Shown here one piece after another: positions 19,112-29,218 of a stretch of 46,288 nucleotides of DNA. The notes under the pieces were generated by a model. The model had not been told where the DNA came from. It saw only the letters and a list, made by a program, of their open reading frames with translations, and ran no database searches. Source of the DNA: Sneathiella sp. (GTDB taxonomy: Bacteria > Pseudomonadota > Alphaproteobacteria > Sneathiellales > Sneathiellaceae); assembly GCF_029233945.1 (NCBI RefSeq), contig NZ_JARGOQ010000027.1:1-46288 (forward strand), read 5' to 3'. A program made the translations under genes and the position numbers. How positions within the stretch are numbered: the stretch's first letter is position 1; every line of letters starts with the position of its first letter.

Positions 19112-19740
19112 GTGCGGATCTCCTTCAACCGGGACCAGAGCGCGCTTTCATCGAGCGTGAGATAGGCCATGACCGTTGCCACCACCATCAGGACGAAGGC
19201 AATAAGTGACAGCCCGACACTGACATCGGCAAAATCCTGCAGCTTCACGAAGGCGACGATGATGCCAAGAATGAATATCTCCGACATTGCCCAGGGTTTC
19301 AGATGGGTCAGCAGCCGGATCTGGAATTGCGGGCTGAAGGGGAAGCGGTTCAACTGCATCGGCAGCAGCAGCGTGATCAGCACGAGCAAGACCGCAAGCG
19401 GCGCAACCACGCTGGAGATAAAGACGACAATGCCAAGCTCCCAATAACCGGCGTTCCAAAAGGCAATTGCGCCATCGATCAGCCGGTTCGATTCCGACTG
19501 TCCCTCCAACTGGAAAGTGAGCAGCGGGAACATATTCGCGAGGATAAAAAACATCAGCCCGGTCAGGGCAAAAGCAAGCGAGCGGTTGAGGCTGTTTTTA
19601 TGACGAACGAACAGCAACGCACCGCAGCGGATGCAGCGGCCCTGCTCCCCCTCCCTGATCTTTGGGACCGAATGAATGAGATCGCATTCCGGGCAGGCAA
19701 CCAGGGCCTCGGTGTAGCTGAAATCCTTGTCAATCTCCAT
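19108..19740 (-). CDS. pqiA: PqiA-like integral membrane protein, first half-length copy
   Basis: This 210-residue protein is the other PqiA half. It has CPEC near residue 16 and CIRCG near 36 as two cysteine pairs, NSLNRSLAFALTGLMFFILAN as the first helix, and three more membrane helices, including LKPWAMSEIFILGIIVAFVKL. It heads a minus-strand series running through pqiA, pqiB and pqiC into the phosphonate monoester hydrolase and aldolase genes. Its promoter should lie in the gap shared with cysD. Separate half-length PqiA genes also occur in other proteobacteria, so this arrangement is not a frameshift. Confidence 0.88.
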   Translation of the reverse strand: MEIDKDFSYTEALVACPECDLIHSVPKIREGEQGRCIRCGALLFVRHKNSLNRSLAFALTGLMFFILANMFPLLTFQLEGQSESNRLIDGAIAFWNAGYWELGIVVFISSVVAPLAVLLVLITLLLPMQLNRFPFSPQFQIRLLTHLKPWAMSEIFILGIIVAFVKLQDFADVSVGLSLIAFVLMVVATVMAYLTLDESALWSRLKEIRT

Positions 19741-20051
19741 ACGGAACTTTCATCAGTCAATTGCGCCCCCGACAATAAAGGGCAAAGGCGCTGCATTCAA
19801 TTGATTTCCTTTGCGTATTTCCTGCTCCGCCAATCGTGGTGACAAGGCAGCGACCATGTTTTACCCTATTGCAACAGTGCAGAAGAGTTCTTATGTTCGC
19901 ATTTACACGGAACTTTTATGCAAAATGAAATATTTCACATATTTTTACCGTTAAATTGGGTTGTTTCTTCTTGTGGCAACTCTCGATATTATGTAAGCCC
20001 GTGCGCAAAGCGGTGCATCGGCACCCGAGACAGGAAACAGAGACAGACATT
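19741..20051. promoter_or_regulatory. Gene-free divergent region between pqiA and cysD
   Basis: This 311-base AT-rich gap must contain promoters for the pqi series and for cysD. One perfect 12-base palindrome, TGAAATATTTCA, lies at 19926-19937, about 115 bases before the cysD start; it could be an operator. A small hairpin GGTGC-ATCG-GCACC lies just before cysD. The long open frame that extends cysD upstream by 32 codons lacks coding character. I see no riboswitch or RNA gene here. Confidence 0.4.
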
Positions 20052-20960
20052 ATGAGCACATCGCGTTTGACCCATCTACGTCAGCTGGAAGCGGAAAGCA
20101 TTCATATCTTCCGGGAGGTCGTCGCGGAATTCGAGAGGCCGGTCATGCTCTATTCCATCGGCAAGGATTCGGCGGTCCTGCTCCATCTCGCGCGCAAAGC
20201 CTTCCATCCCTCACCCATTCCCTTTCCGCTTCTGCATGTGGATACCACCTGGAAATTCCGCGAGATGATCCATTTTCGCGATACCATCGTGAAGGATTAC
20301 GAGCTTGAACTGCTGGTGCATATCAATCCCGACGGGGTCAAGCAGGGCGTTGGCCCTTTTTCCCATGGCTCGGCGCTTCATACCGATATCATGAAGACGG
20401 AGGCGCTGAAACAGGCGCTCGATCACTATAAATTCGATGCGGCCTTTGGCGGTGCGCGGCGGGATGAGGAAGCAAGCCGCGCAAAGGAACGGGTTTTCTC
20501 TTTTCGCAACGAGGCGCACCACTGGGACCCGAAAAACCAGCGGCCGGAGCTCTGGAACCTCTATAACGGCCGGGTCCGAAAAGGCGAGAGCATCCGCGCC
20601 TTCCCCCTCTCCAACTGGACGGAGCTGGATATCTGGCAATATATCTATATGGAGGATATTCCCATCGTGCCGCTCTATTTCGCGGCGGAGCGCCCGGTGG
20701 TCGAGCGCGAGGGGATGCTGATCATGGTCGATGATGACCGCATGCCCTTGAACGAGGGCGAAACGCCGATGATGAAATCGGTCCGCTTTCGCACCCTTGG
20801 TTGTTATCCGCTGACTGGCGCGATTGAATCAACTGCCGCCACCCTGCCCGAGATCATTCAGGAAATGCTCGTCGCCCGCACCTCGGAGCGGCAGGGTCGG
20901 CTGATCGACAAGGACCAGGCCGGATCGATGGAGAAGAAAAAGCAGGAAGGGTATTTCTGA
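20052..20960 (+). CDS. cysD: CysD, sulfate adenylyltransferase small subunit
   Basis: This 302-residue protein has the normal CysD length when started at [17 protein letters not shown]; the open frame upstream is rejected. The PP-loop ATP motif appears as [18 protein letters not shown] near residue 36. [22 protein letters not shown] near 135 and the C-terminal [12 protein letters not shown] are hallmarks. With CysN it forms adenosine 5'-phosphosulfate from ATP and sulfate. The stop shares one base with the cysNC start. The Shine-Dalgarno sequence is weak (AGGA 17 bases away). Confidence 0.95.
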   Translation: MSTSRLTHLRQLEAESIHIFREVVAEFERPVMLYSIGKDSAVLLHLARKAFHPSPIPFPLLHVDTTWKFREMIHFRDTIVKDYELELLVHINPDGVKQGVGPFSHGSALHTDIMKTEALKQALDHYKFDAAFGGARRDEEASRAKERVFSFRNEAHHWDPKNQRPELWNLYNGRVRKGESIRAFPLSNWTELDIWQYIYMEDIPIVPLYFAAERPVVEREGMLIMVDDDRMPLNEGETPMMKSVRFRTLGCYPLTGAIESTAATLPEIIQEMLVARTSERQGRLIDKDQAGSMEKKKQEGYF

Positions 20961-22858
20961 TGGACCAGAGAACCGATACGGTCACGGCGGAAATCGACGC
21001 CTATCTCAAGACACAGGAACAGAAAAACCTCCTCCGCTTCATCACCTGCGGCAGTGTGGACGACGGCAAGAGCACCTTTATCGGCCGACTGCTCTGGGAT
21101 TCGAAACTGCTCTTTGAGGATCAACTCGCCGCGCTCACCGCCGAAAGCAAGCGGGTCGGCACGCAAAATGGTGAGATCGACTACGCCCTCCTGCTGGATG
21201 GGTTGCAGGCGGAGCGTGAACAGGGCATCACCATCGATGTCGCCTATCGCTTCTTCGCCACCGACAAGCGCAAATTCATCGTCGCCGATACCCCGGGTCA
21301 TGAGCAATATACCCGCAATATGGTGACCGGCGCCTCTACTGCCGATCTGGCCGTCATCCTGATCGACGCGCGAAAAGGCGTCCTGATCCAGACCATGCGG
21401 CACAGCTATCTTGTCTCCCTCCTTGGCATCAAGAAAGTTGTGCTGGCCGTCAACAAGATGGATCTGGTGAACTATAGCGAGGAGGTCTTCGAGAAAATCT
21501 GCAGCGATTACACCAAATTCGCGGAGCAACTCGATTTTGAGGAGATTATCCCGATCCCCGTCTCGGCCCTGAAGGGCGATAACATGATCGGCGCGAGCGA
21601 GGCTATGCCCTGGTACAGCGGCCCCAGTGTGTTAGCGCATTTGGAAAGCGTCGAGATCGGCGCAGAGGATTTATCGCGTCCCTTCCGGATGCCGGTGCAA
21701 TGGGTTAACCGCCCGAACCTTGATTTCCGGGGCTTTTCCGGCACCATCGCGAGCGGTACAATCCGCGTCGGCGATGTCATCGTCGAGCCCGCATCGGGCC
21801 AGAGCAGCAAGGTTGCGCGTATTGTGACTTTCGATGGCGATCTTGAAGAGGCCATCGCCGGTCAGGCCGTCACCCTGACCCTTGAGGATGAAATTGATGT
21901 CAGCCGCGGCGATATTCTCTGTGCGACAAAGGATCGCCCCACAACCGCTGACCAGTTTGAGGCGAAGATCGTCTGGATGACCAGCGATCCGATGCTGCCA
22001 AGCCGGACCTATCTTCTGAAGCTCGGCACGGGCACGACCGCGGCGCGAATCAGCAGCCTCAAATACACGGTCAATGTTAACACCATGGAGCAAATGGCCT
22101 CCAATACACTGAAATTGAATGAAATTGGTGTCTGTAACCTGTCCTTGGACAAGTCCATTTCCTTCGATCCCTATACGGACAGCCCGGCAACCGGCTCTTT
22201 CATCCTGATTGACCGCTTTACCAATGCGACGGTGGCCGCCGGGATGATCGATTTCGCGCTGCGCCGGGCGGAGAATATTCATTGGCAGTCGGTGGATATC
22301 CATAAAGAGGCCCGCGCCCAACAGAAAGGGCAGAAAGCCTCTGTCCTCTGGTTTACCGGGCTTTCGGGCTCCGGCAAGTCAACAATCGCCAACCTCGTTG
22401 AGAAAAAGCTCCATGCCCTCAACAAGCATACCTATCTGCTGGATGGCGATAATGTGCGTCATGGCCTCAACAAGGATCTCGGCTTTACCGATGCGGACCG
22501 GGTGGAGAATATTCGCCGCGTCGGCGAGACGTCAAAGCTGATGGTGGATGCGGGCTTGATCACGCTGGTCTCCTTTATCTCCCCCTTCCGAAGCGAGCGG
22601 CAGATGGCGCGCGGCCTGCTGGAAGACGGCGAATTTCTGGAAGTCTTCGTCGATACCCCGCTTGAGATTTGCGAAGCGCGCGACATAAAAGGCCTCTATA
22701 AGAAGGCGCGAGCAGGCGAAATCAAGAATTTCACCGGCATCTCTTCGGATTATGAACGGCCGGAGAATGCGGAAATTGTCATCGATGGTAGTAGGCAGAG
22801 CCCTGAAGACTCCGCCGACCAGATCGTTGCCACGCTTAAGGAGCGCGGCTTTATCTAG
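20960..22858 (+). CDS. cysNC: CysNC, fused sulfate adenylyltransferase large subunit and APS kinase
   Basis: This 632-residue fusion has a CysN GTPase at the N-terminus, with [19 protein letters not shown] (P-loop, near residue 31), [12 protein letters not shown] near 112 and NKMD near 168. EF-Tu-like domains run to about residue 440. The C-terminal APS kinase (CysC) shows [19 protein letters not shown] near 467, [15 protein letters not shown] and FISPFRSER. CysN uses GTP hydrolysis to drive APS formation; CysC phosphorylates APS to PAPS. The same fusion is known from NodQ and other alphaproteobacterial proteins. No cysH or sulfotransferase gene is nearby to show whether PAPS goes to assimilation or sulfation. 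Confidence 0.96.
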   Translation: MDQRTDTVTAEIDAYLKTQEQKNLLRFITCGSVDDGKSTFIGRLLWDSKLLFEDQLAALTAESKRVGTQNGEIDYALLLDGLQAEREQGITIDVAYRFFATDKRKFIVADTPGHEQYTRNMVTGASTADLAVILIDARKGVLIQTMRHSYLVSLLGIKKVVLAVNKMDLVNYSEEVFEKICSDYTKFAEQLDFEEIIPIPVSALKGDNMIGASEAMPWYSGPSVLAHLESVEIGAEDLSRPFRMPVQWVNRPNLDFRGFSGTIASGTIRVGDVIVEPASGQSSKVARIVTFDGDLEEAIAGQAVTLTLEDEIDVSRGDILCATKDRPTTADQFEAKIVWMTSDPMLPSRTYLLKLGTGTTAARISSLKYTVNVNTMEQMASNTLKLNEIGVCNLSLDKSISFDPYTDSPATGSFILIDRFTNATVAAGMIDFALRRAENIHWQSVDIHKEARAQQKGQKASVLWFTGLSGSGKSTIANLVEKKLHALNKHTYLLDGDNVRHGLNKDLGFTDADRVENIRRVGETSKLMVDAGLITLVSFISPFRSERQMARGLLEDGEFLEVFVDTPLEICEARDIKGLYKKARAGEIKNFTGISSDYERPENAEIVIDGSRQSPEDSADQIVATLKERGFI

Positions 22859-22861
22859 GCA

Positions 22862-23731
22862 TTATTTTATGAGATCGAGCAGATACTCGCCATAGCCGCT
22901 CTTCCTGAGCGGTTCGGCGAGGGCGGCGAGTTCATCCGCCGTGATGAATTTCTTCTGATAGGCGATTTCTTCCGGGCAGGCAATTTTAAGCCCTTGCCGC
23001 TTTTCGATTGTCTGCACGAAATGGGAAGCTTCCAGCAGATTGTCATGGGTTCCGGTATCGAGCCAGGCACTCCCGCGTCCCAGCAATTCCATACTGAGTT
23101 CTTCTTGGTCGAGATAAAGACGGTTGAGATCGGTGATTTCCAGCTCCCCGCGCGCGCTTGGCTTTAAGTGCCTGGCAAAATCAATCACCTGGTTGTCATA
23201 GAAATAGAGCCCGGTGATGGCAAAGTTGGATTTTGGTTTCTTGGGCTTTTCCTCCACCCCGATGACTTTACCGGTGTCATCGAATTCAGCAACGCCATAG
23301 GCCGTCGGGTCCGAAACATGATAGCCGAAGATGGTCGCGCCCGTTTCCCGCGCCTTGGCATTCTGCAAGAGCTGGCTGAAACGGTTGGCATAGAAAATAT
23401 TATCACCAAGGATAAGCGCCGAGTGATCGTCGCCAATATGATCCGCGCCGATAATAAACGCCTGAGCCAGCCCATCCGGTGACGGCTGCGCGGCATAGGA
23501 AATATTAAGCCCCCAACGCGCGCCATCGCCCAGCACGCGTATGAACACATCCTGTTCTTCCGGTGTGGTGATGATCAGGATATCCCGGATATTCGCCAGC
23601 ATCAGGGTCGCCAGCGGGTAATAGATCATCGGCTTGTCGTAGATTGGCATCAGCTGCTTGCTGACGCCCAATGTCAGGGGATGCAACCGGCTGCCTGTGC
23701 CGCCCGCGAGAATAATGCCTTTATGCGCCAT
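22862..23731 (-). CDS. rfbA: RfbA/RmlA, glucose-1-phosphate thymidylyltransferase
   Basis: This 289-residue nucleotidyltransferase makes dTDP-glucose from dTTP and glucose-1-phosphate, the first step to dTDP-rhamnose and other deoxysugars. [16 protein letters not shown] at residues 5-20 is the nucleotide-binding signature. [17 protein letters not shown] near 24 and LILGDNIFY near 106 are typical, as are [11 protein letters not shown] near 160 and the [16 protein letters not shown] segment near 219. It is convergent with cysNC with only three bases between stops. No rfbB, C or D genes are visible here, so the rest of the pathway must lie elsewhere. Confidence 0.95.
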   Translation of the reverse strand: MAHKGIILAGGTGSRLHPLTLGVSKQLMPIYDKPMIYYPLATLMLANIRDILIITTPEEQDVFIRVLGDGARWGLNISYAAQPSPDGLAQAFIIGADHIGDDHSALILGDNIFYANRFSQLLQNAKARETGATIFGYHVSDPTAYGVAEFDDTGKVIGVEEKPKKPKSNFAITGLYFYDNQVIDFARHLKPSARGELEITDLNRLYLDQEELSMELLGRGSAWLDTGTHDNLLEASHFVQTIEKRQGLKIACPEEIAYQKKFITADELAALAEPLRKSGYGEYLLDLIK

Positions 23732-23823
23732 GGATCCTGTCTCAATGTCAGTTAAAATGAATACGCTAGGAATAGCATATCATTAACGCCATAGAGTTTA
23801 AATTTTCTTACCCCCCCTCCCGA

Positions 23824-25431
23824 TCAATCGACGACCGACGTGACCCTGCGGCATGGCGTACTGCGCGCCTCCATCTCATCTGCGATCCGGCCATAGAGAA
23901 GTTGGGCCCCGCGATGGTCCGGCTCGCGCCTCAACAGGTCTTTCAATGGTTCAAGGGCCTCCTCCGCACGGTCGGCCTTATAAAGGATCGTCGCAACGAG
24001 CATCGTGCCGTCTGCGGAGGCGTCAAGAAATGGCCGGTTCCGCTCCAGAATTTCCATTGCCTCCGTCGGCGCACCCGCCTCCAACATGAGCTGGATAATC
24101 GGGATGGCGGGATCAACGGTTGAATCGCATCTGAAAAAAGCTTCATCGACTGATTTAAGGGCCTCGACAACCGATCGTCTCTCATACTCACTTACCTTCG
24201 GCAGGTTTTTTTTGAGCGCAGTAGCACAGCCCCGGAAAATCTTGATATCGCCATAGCTGACACGTATCAGCGCAAGAATCTGGGACAGGCTGTGGTTGTC
24301 GAAATTTTCCTCGGCGATTTTTTTCATCATGAAAAATTCGTCCGGCCCGAAGTTGCGGATATGGTTGTTGAACTGATACTTTAGATGCCTGATCTTCCGG
24401 CGCCCCGGGTTCATCAGGATGCCCGCCATCTCCAGCGATGATTTCGAATGACCGGGGGAGAGGAACCGGCCCTTCCCTCTCCTCACATATTCGCCAAGTG
24501 CATGATAATTGACATGCATGCTGAAGGTGCCATTACGGGCCACCCGACGCGGCGGAAGATCCGCGAGATCGGAGAGTGCCGACACCCCGAAATCACCGGT
24601 CATCAGGAACATCGACCCTGACGTCAGTGCACTGAGGCGGTCGATCATCCGAAAGCCGCCGACAGGCAGGGAAAAATTCATCTCCCCCGTCATTCTCCGG
24701 TATTTTTCAAGAATACGGTTCCAGATTTCATTCTCATAGGGCTCCGCCTTGACGGGCTGTTCCCTGTAATCAAAATCCGTCTCGCGGATGATATCCTCGA
24801 TTTTTTCGCTCTCCGTTTCGATACGGTGGCAGACCCGCCTCTCGAACAGCCTTTTCTCCTTCACGCTGTAGAAATCATGCGGCAGGCTGTCGATAACATA
24901 ATTCGCGATGACAGAAAGCGGATGGGAAAGACTGCCCGGCGTGATTTCCCGCCCCGAAATCAACAGCCGGACCGGATCATCTTTCAGCACGTCAAGATAG
25001 GCGAAATCCAGCACCCCTTGGTCAACAAAGGGCTTCAACTGCGGATGCGTCCGCCAGAAGTCGATGGCGGCCTCGCTCACCTCCGTCATCACATAGACGA
25101 CATGCCGTTTTTTCGCGATGGCCAGCTCTTCCGGGGAGAAAAAATGCCGCAAGAATCCATAGGCAAAGCGGCCTGATCCGGCGCCAAGCTCCATTATGTA
25201 ATGCGGCTCCCGCCGGGCGCGGCCTCCACCGCTCTGGCCGAAATCATCGAGAAAGCCTCTGATGACATTGGCATAGGCCCGCCCGATAAACGGGTTTGTC
25301 GTTACATAATTCGGCACCCTTCCCGGCCCCCAGGCGTCAACGCCGAGCGTGCCGTAATAACTCCGCACCAGATCCCAAATGGGAGAGCGGGACAGGGGAA
25401 CATAATTTTCGAGAGGTTCATTCGCCGTCAT
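23824..25431 (-). CDS. MidA-like SAM-dependent methyltransferase with C-terminal TPR-like repeats
   Basis: This protein has about 535 residues. The N-terminal half carries a SAM-binding motif, ELGAGSGRFAYGFLRHF near residue 84, and NYVIDSLPHDFYSVKE near 180. It resembles MidA-type (PF02636) methyltransferases, although its middle section is divergent. The last 120 residues form TPR-like helical pairs (AIPIIQLMLEAGAPTEAMEILERN, then ATILYKADRAEEALEPLKDLLRREPDHRGAQLLYGRI). Mitochondrial MidA homologues methylate a complex I subunit; the bacterial role is less clear. ATG 25431 is chosen over an in-frame GTG at 25458 because AGGAAAG precedes it. It stands alone, flanked by rfbA and the oxoprolinase. 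The family assignment is moderately secure; the substrate is unknown. Confidence 0.65.
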   Translation of the reverse strand: MTANEPLENYVPLSRSPIWDLVRSYYGTLGVDAWGPGRVPNYVTTNPFIGRAYANVIRGFLDDFGQSGGGRARREPHYIMELGAGSGRFAYGFLRHFFSPEELAIAKKRHVVYVMTEVSEAAIDFWRTHPQLKPFVDQGVLDFAYLDVLKDDPVRLLISGREITPGSLSHPLSVIANYVIDSLPHDFYSVKEKRLFERRVCHRIETESEKIEDIIRETDFDYREQPVKAEPYENEIWNRILEKYRRMTGEMNFSLPVGGFRMIDRLSALTSGSMFLMTGDFGVSALSDLADLPPRRVARNGTFSMHVNYHALGEYVRRGKGRFLSPGHSKSSLEMAGILMNPGRRKIRHLKYQFNNHIRNFGPDEFFMMKKIAEENFDNHSLSQILALIRVSYGDIKIFRGCATALKKNLPKVSEYERRSVVEALKSVDEAFFRCDSTVDPAIPIIQLMLEAGAPTEAMEILERNRPFLDASADGTMLVATILYKADRAEEALEPLKDLLRREPDHRGAQLLYGRIADEMEARSTPCRRVTSVVD

Positions 25432-25606
25432 CTTGAGCCACTTTCCTGTTATTCTCACATCTCACAAACGCGTCGCGGGGACGTTTCGTGAAAACGGCAA
25501 AAAACATTCAGCGATACGGCTTTACCTGCGACCTTAGCTGATGATAATGATTTCAAGGAACCGGCGGCGCGGTCAGACACCATTACGGCATCGGCAGAGA
25601 GAAAGC

Positions 25607-28600
25607 ATGACAGAAAAAATGGATGAGGCGACGACGGAATGGCAGATCTGGGTTGATCGCGGCGGCACCTTTACCGACCTTGTCGCGCGGCGGCCCGATG
25701 GCGGGATTGTCACCCACAAGCTGCTGAGCGAAAACCCGGAGCAATATGAGGATGCGGCGCTGCAGGGCATCCGCGACCTGCTGGGCCTTGAGAAGACCGA
25801 TGATATCCCCGCATCGCAGATCGATGCGGTCAAGATGGGCACGACGGTCGCCACCAATGCGCTGTTGGAACGTAAGGGCGAGCCGCTACTGCTGGTGACG
25901 ACGGAAGGCTTCCGTGACGCCCTCCGGATCGGATATCAGACCCGTCCAAAGCTTTTCGCGCTCAATATCGAGCTGCCGGAAATGCTTTATCAAAAGGTGA
26001 TTGAGGTGAAGGAACGTGTCGGCGCCACCGGCGAGATAATCCACCCGCTGGATATCGAGGAAGCGCGGAGCCGCCTGCAAGAAGCCTATGATACAGGCCT
26101 GCGCGCCTGCGCCATTGTCTTCATGCATGGCTATCGCTATCCCGACCACGAACAGCAGGTTGCGAAAATCGCGAAAGAGATCGGGTTCACGCAAATCTCC
26201 ACCAGCCATGAGACCAGCCCGCTGATGAAGCTGGTCAGCCGGGGGGACACCACGGTGGTCGATGCCTATCTGTCGCCCATCCTGCGGCGTTATGTCGACC
26301 GGGTCGCGTCCGAGCTTGGGGATACGCGCCTGATGTTCATGCAATCGAACGGCGGGCTGACGGACGCGAGATTTTTTCAAGGGAAAGACGCCATTCTCTC
26401 CGGTCCGGCGGGCGGCGTGGTCGGCATGGTCCAGACCAGCGCCATGGCCGGGTTCGAGAAGGTTATCGGCTTCGACATGGGCGGCACCTCGACCGATGTC
26501 TCCCATTATGGCGGCGAATATGAACGCACCTTCGAGACTGAGGTTGCGGGCGTGCGCATGCGCGCGCCGATGATGCTGATCCACACCGTTGCGGCGGGTG
26601 GCGGCTCGATCCTGCATTTCGATGGTGCGCGGTACAAGGTCGGCCCCGATAGCGCCGGTGCCAATCCCGGCCCAGCCTGTTATCGCAAGGGCGGACCGCT
26701 GACCGTCACCGACTGCAATGTGATGCTCGGCAAGCTTTCCCCGGATTTCTTCCCCAAGGTCTTCGGCCCTGATGCGGACAAGGCATTGGATGTGGAGACA
26801 GTACGCGAGAAATTCGAGGCCTTGGCCGCGAAAATCAATGCCGCCACGGGCGATAATCGCAGCCCGGAGGAAGTCGCGCGGGGCTTTCTCTTTATCGCGG
26901 TCGAGAATATGGCCAATGCGATCAAGAAAATTTCCGTCCAGCGCGGCTATGACGTCTCCGAATATGTTCTCACCTCTTTCGGTGGTGCAGGGGGGCAGCA
27001 TGCCTGCCTCGTGGCCGACAGCCTTGGCATGAAGAAGATCATGCTGCACCCTTACGCCGGGGTTCTCTCCGCCTTCGGGATGGGGCTTGCCGACCTGCGG
27101 GTGATGAAAGAAAAGGCGATGGAAGTCACGCTGGAAGACGCGGCGCTGCCCGGAATTGCCAAAACACTCGATGCCCTCGCCGTGGAGGGACAAACGGACA
27201 TGCGCGCGCAAGGCGTCAGCGAATCCCGCATCGAAGTCGAGCGCAAGCTGCATGTGAAATATCAGGGCTCCGATACCACGATGATCGTGGATGACGGCCC
27301 GCTTGAAAAGGTGATCAAGGCATTTGAGGTCGCGCATCGTCAGCGCTTCGGCTTCACAACACCGGAAAAAGCGATGATCGTCGAGGCCGCCGCCGTTGAG
27401 GTGGTGGGCATCGGCGACAAGATCGCTGATCCGGTCCGATTGAGCGGCGATGGCGCGGCGTCCCCTCTCGCCTTTGAGGCAATCTTTATCGGGAATAGCT
27501 GGCAGGACTGCCCTTTCTATGATCGCGATGCCCTGCCCTCTGGGGCAAGGATCGACGGTCCGGCTGTCATTGTTGAGAAAACCGGGACAAATGTAATCGA
27601 GCCGGGCTGGCAGGCGGAAATGAGCGATAAAGGCTATCTCGTCCTCACCCGCGTGGAAGAACTCAAACGAGCGCGTGCGATCGGCACGGAAGTTGATCCG
27701 GTCATGCTGGAGATTTTCAACAATCTCTTTATGAATGTCGCCGAGCAGATGGGCACGGTGCTGGAGAAAACCGCCTATTCGGTGAATATCAAGGAGCGGC
27801 TCGATTTCTCCTGCGCGGTCTTTGACTTGAACGGTGACCTGATCGCCAACGCGCCGCATATGCCGGTGCATCTGGGCTCCATGTCGGAGAGTATCAAGGC
27901 GGTGATCACCAAGCATGGCACAACCATGAAAGCGGGCGATGTCTTCGTTCTGAACGCCCCCTATAACGGTGGCACCCATCTTCCCGATGTTACGGTAATC
28001 ACGCCGGTTTTCGATCTTGAGGGGGATGACATCCTCTTCTACGTCGCGAGCCGGGGCCATCATGCGGATATTGGCGGGCTTACACCCGGTTCCATGCCAC
28101 CCGACAGCCGCCGGGTGGAAGAGGAAGGCGTTCTCCTCGATAACATCCTGCTCGTCGATGGCGGTCGGCTTCTGGAGGACGAAATTACCAAGATCCTGAA
28201 ATCCGGCCCCTACCCGTCCCGCAACACAGACCAGAATATGGCGGATTTAAAGGCGCAGATCGCGGCTTGCGAAAAGGGTATTCAGGAACTGCGCAAGATG
28301 GTCGATCATTTCAGCCTTGAAGTGGTCCATGCCTATATGGGCCATGTGCAGGACAATGCGGAGGAATCCGTGCGCCGCGTGCTCGATGTCCTGAAAGACG
28401 GCAGCTTCACCTATCCCATGGATGACGGCTTTGAAATCAAGGTACAAATCTCGATCAACAAGCAGGACCGCACGGCCCGCATCGATTTTACCGGCACCAG
28501 CGGGGAACATCCGACCAACTATAACGCGCCACGGGCCGTCACCACGGCGGCGGTGCTTTATGTGTTCCGTTGCCTGGTGGAGAGCGATATTCCGCTTAAT

Positions 28601-29218
28601 GCCGGCTGCCTCAAACCGCTCGAGATTATTGTGCCGGAAAAATCCATGCTGGCGCCGGAATATCCGGCGGCCGTGGTCGCGGGCAATGTCGAAACCTCGC
28701 AATGCATCACCGATTGTCTGTTTGGCGCGCTCGGCGTGATGGCGGCGGCGCAAGGGACGATGAATAATTTCACCTTCGGCAACGAAACCTACCAGTATTA
28801 CGAGACCATCTGCGGCGGTTCCGGCGCGGGCCCGGATTTCGACGGGACCGATGCGGTCCATACCCATATGACCAACGCCCGCCTGACCGACCCGGAAGTC
28901 CTCGAATGGCGCTTCCCGGTGATGCTGGAAAGTTTCGAGATCCGCAAAAATTCAGGCGGTAAGGGCAAACATAAGGGCGGCGACGGAACGTTACGGAAAA
29001 TCCGCTTTCACGAGCCGATGACGGCGGCGCTGCTTTCCAGCCACCGCGTCGTGCCGCCCTTCGGTCTTAACGGCGGAGAAAATGGTGAGGTCGGCAACCA
29101 GTGGGTGATTCGGGAGAACGGCGACATCGACCCTTTGGAAGGCCGTGATAAAACAGAAATGGCGGCAAATGATATCTTCGTTATCCAGACACCGACCGGC
29201 GGCGGTTACGGCAAGTAG
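25607..29218 (+). CDS. Fused hydantoinase A/B, 5-oxoprolinase family
   Basis: This roughly 1203-residue protein fuses a HyuA-like domain and a HyuB-like domain, as in ATP-dependent 5-oxoprolinases. The HyuA part opens with WVDRGGTFTDLVARRPDG near residue 13. It contains MGTTVATNALLERKGEPLLLVTT near 75 and a second ATPase motif, GFDMGGTSTDVSHYGG, near 290. HyuB begins near residue 700 (DPVMLEIFNNLFMNVAEQMG) and contains NAPYNGGTHLPDVTVITPVF and SRGHHADIGG. It ends with the glycine-rich IQTPTGGGYGK. The reaction is likely ATP-driven opening of 5-oxoproline to glutamate, or of a hydantoin-like ring. The start MTEKMDE is chosen because AGAGAGAAAG precedes it. Its stop directly abuts the stop of the convergent YHS gene. 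Confidence 0.9.
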   Translation: MTEKMDEATTEWQIWVDRGGTFTDLVARRPDGGIVTHKLLSENPEQYEDAALQGIRDLLGLEKTDDIPASQIDAVKMGTTVATNALLERKGEPLLLVTTEGFRDALRIGYQTRPKLFALNIELPEMLYQKVIEVKERVGATGEIIHPLDIEEARSRLQEAYDTGLRACAIVFMHGYRYPDHEQQVAKIAKEIGFTQISTSHETSPLMKLVSRGDTTVVDAYLSPILRRYVDRVASELGDTRLMFMQSNGGLTDARFFQGKDAILSGPAGGVVGMVQTSAMAGFEKVIGFDMGGTSTDVSHYGGEYERTFETEVAGVRMRAPMMLIHTVAAGGGSILHFDGARYKVGPDSAGANPGPACYRKGGPLTVTDCNVMLGKLSPDFFPKVFGPDADKALDVETVREKFEALAAKINAATGDNRSPEEVARGFLFIAVENMANAIKKISVQRGYDVSEYVLTSFGGAGGQHACLVADSLGMKKIMLHPYAGVLSAFGMGLADLRVMKEKAMEVTLEDAALPGIAKTLDALAVEGQTDMRAQGVSESRIEVERKLHVKYQGSDTTMIVDDGPLEKVIKAFEVAHRQRFGFTTPEKAMIVEAAAVEVVGIGDKIADPVRLSGDGAASPLAFEAIFIGNSWQDCPFYDRDALPSGARIDGPAVIVEKTGTNVIEPGWQAEMSDKGYLVLTRVEELKRARAIGTEVDPVMLEIFNNLFMNVAEQMGTVLEKTAYSVNIKERLDFSCAVFDLNGDLIANAPHMPVHLGSMSESIKAVITKHGTTMKAGDVFVLNAPYNGGTHLPDVTVITPVFDLEGDDILFYVASRGHHADIGGLTPGSMPPDSRRVEEEGVLLDNILLVDGGRLLEDEITKILKSGPYPSRNTDQNMADLKAQIAACEKGIQELRKMVDHFSLEVVHAYMGHVQDNAEESVRRVLDVLKDGSFTYPMDDGFEIKVQISINKQDRTARIDFTGTSGEHPTNYNAPRAVTTAAVLYVFRCLVESDIPLNAGCLKPLEIIVPEKSMLAPEYPAAVVAGNVETSQCITDCLFGALGVMAAAQGTMNNFTFGNETYQYYETICGGSGAGPDFDGTDAVHTHMTNARLTDPEVLEWRFPVMLESFEIRKNSGGKGKHKGGDGTLRKIRFHEPMTAALLSSHRVVPPFGLNGGENGEVGNQWVIRENGDIDPLEGRDKTEMAANDIFVIQTPTGGGYGK

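Noticed and set aside
16137-19740. A frameshift to explain two short PqiA genes
   Set aside because: Each gene has its own start, cysteine ribbon and full set of helices, and they overlap by a normal ATGA junction.
19956-20051. Upstream in-frame extension of cysD
   Set aside because: The extension lacks CysD similarity, and the family length of 302 fits the later ATG.
25886-28063. 725-codon minus-strand open frame
   Set aside because: It lies wholly antisense to the oxoprolinase and its composition (His/Arg/Asp-rich) is typical of a reversed coding strand.
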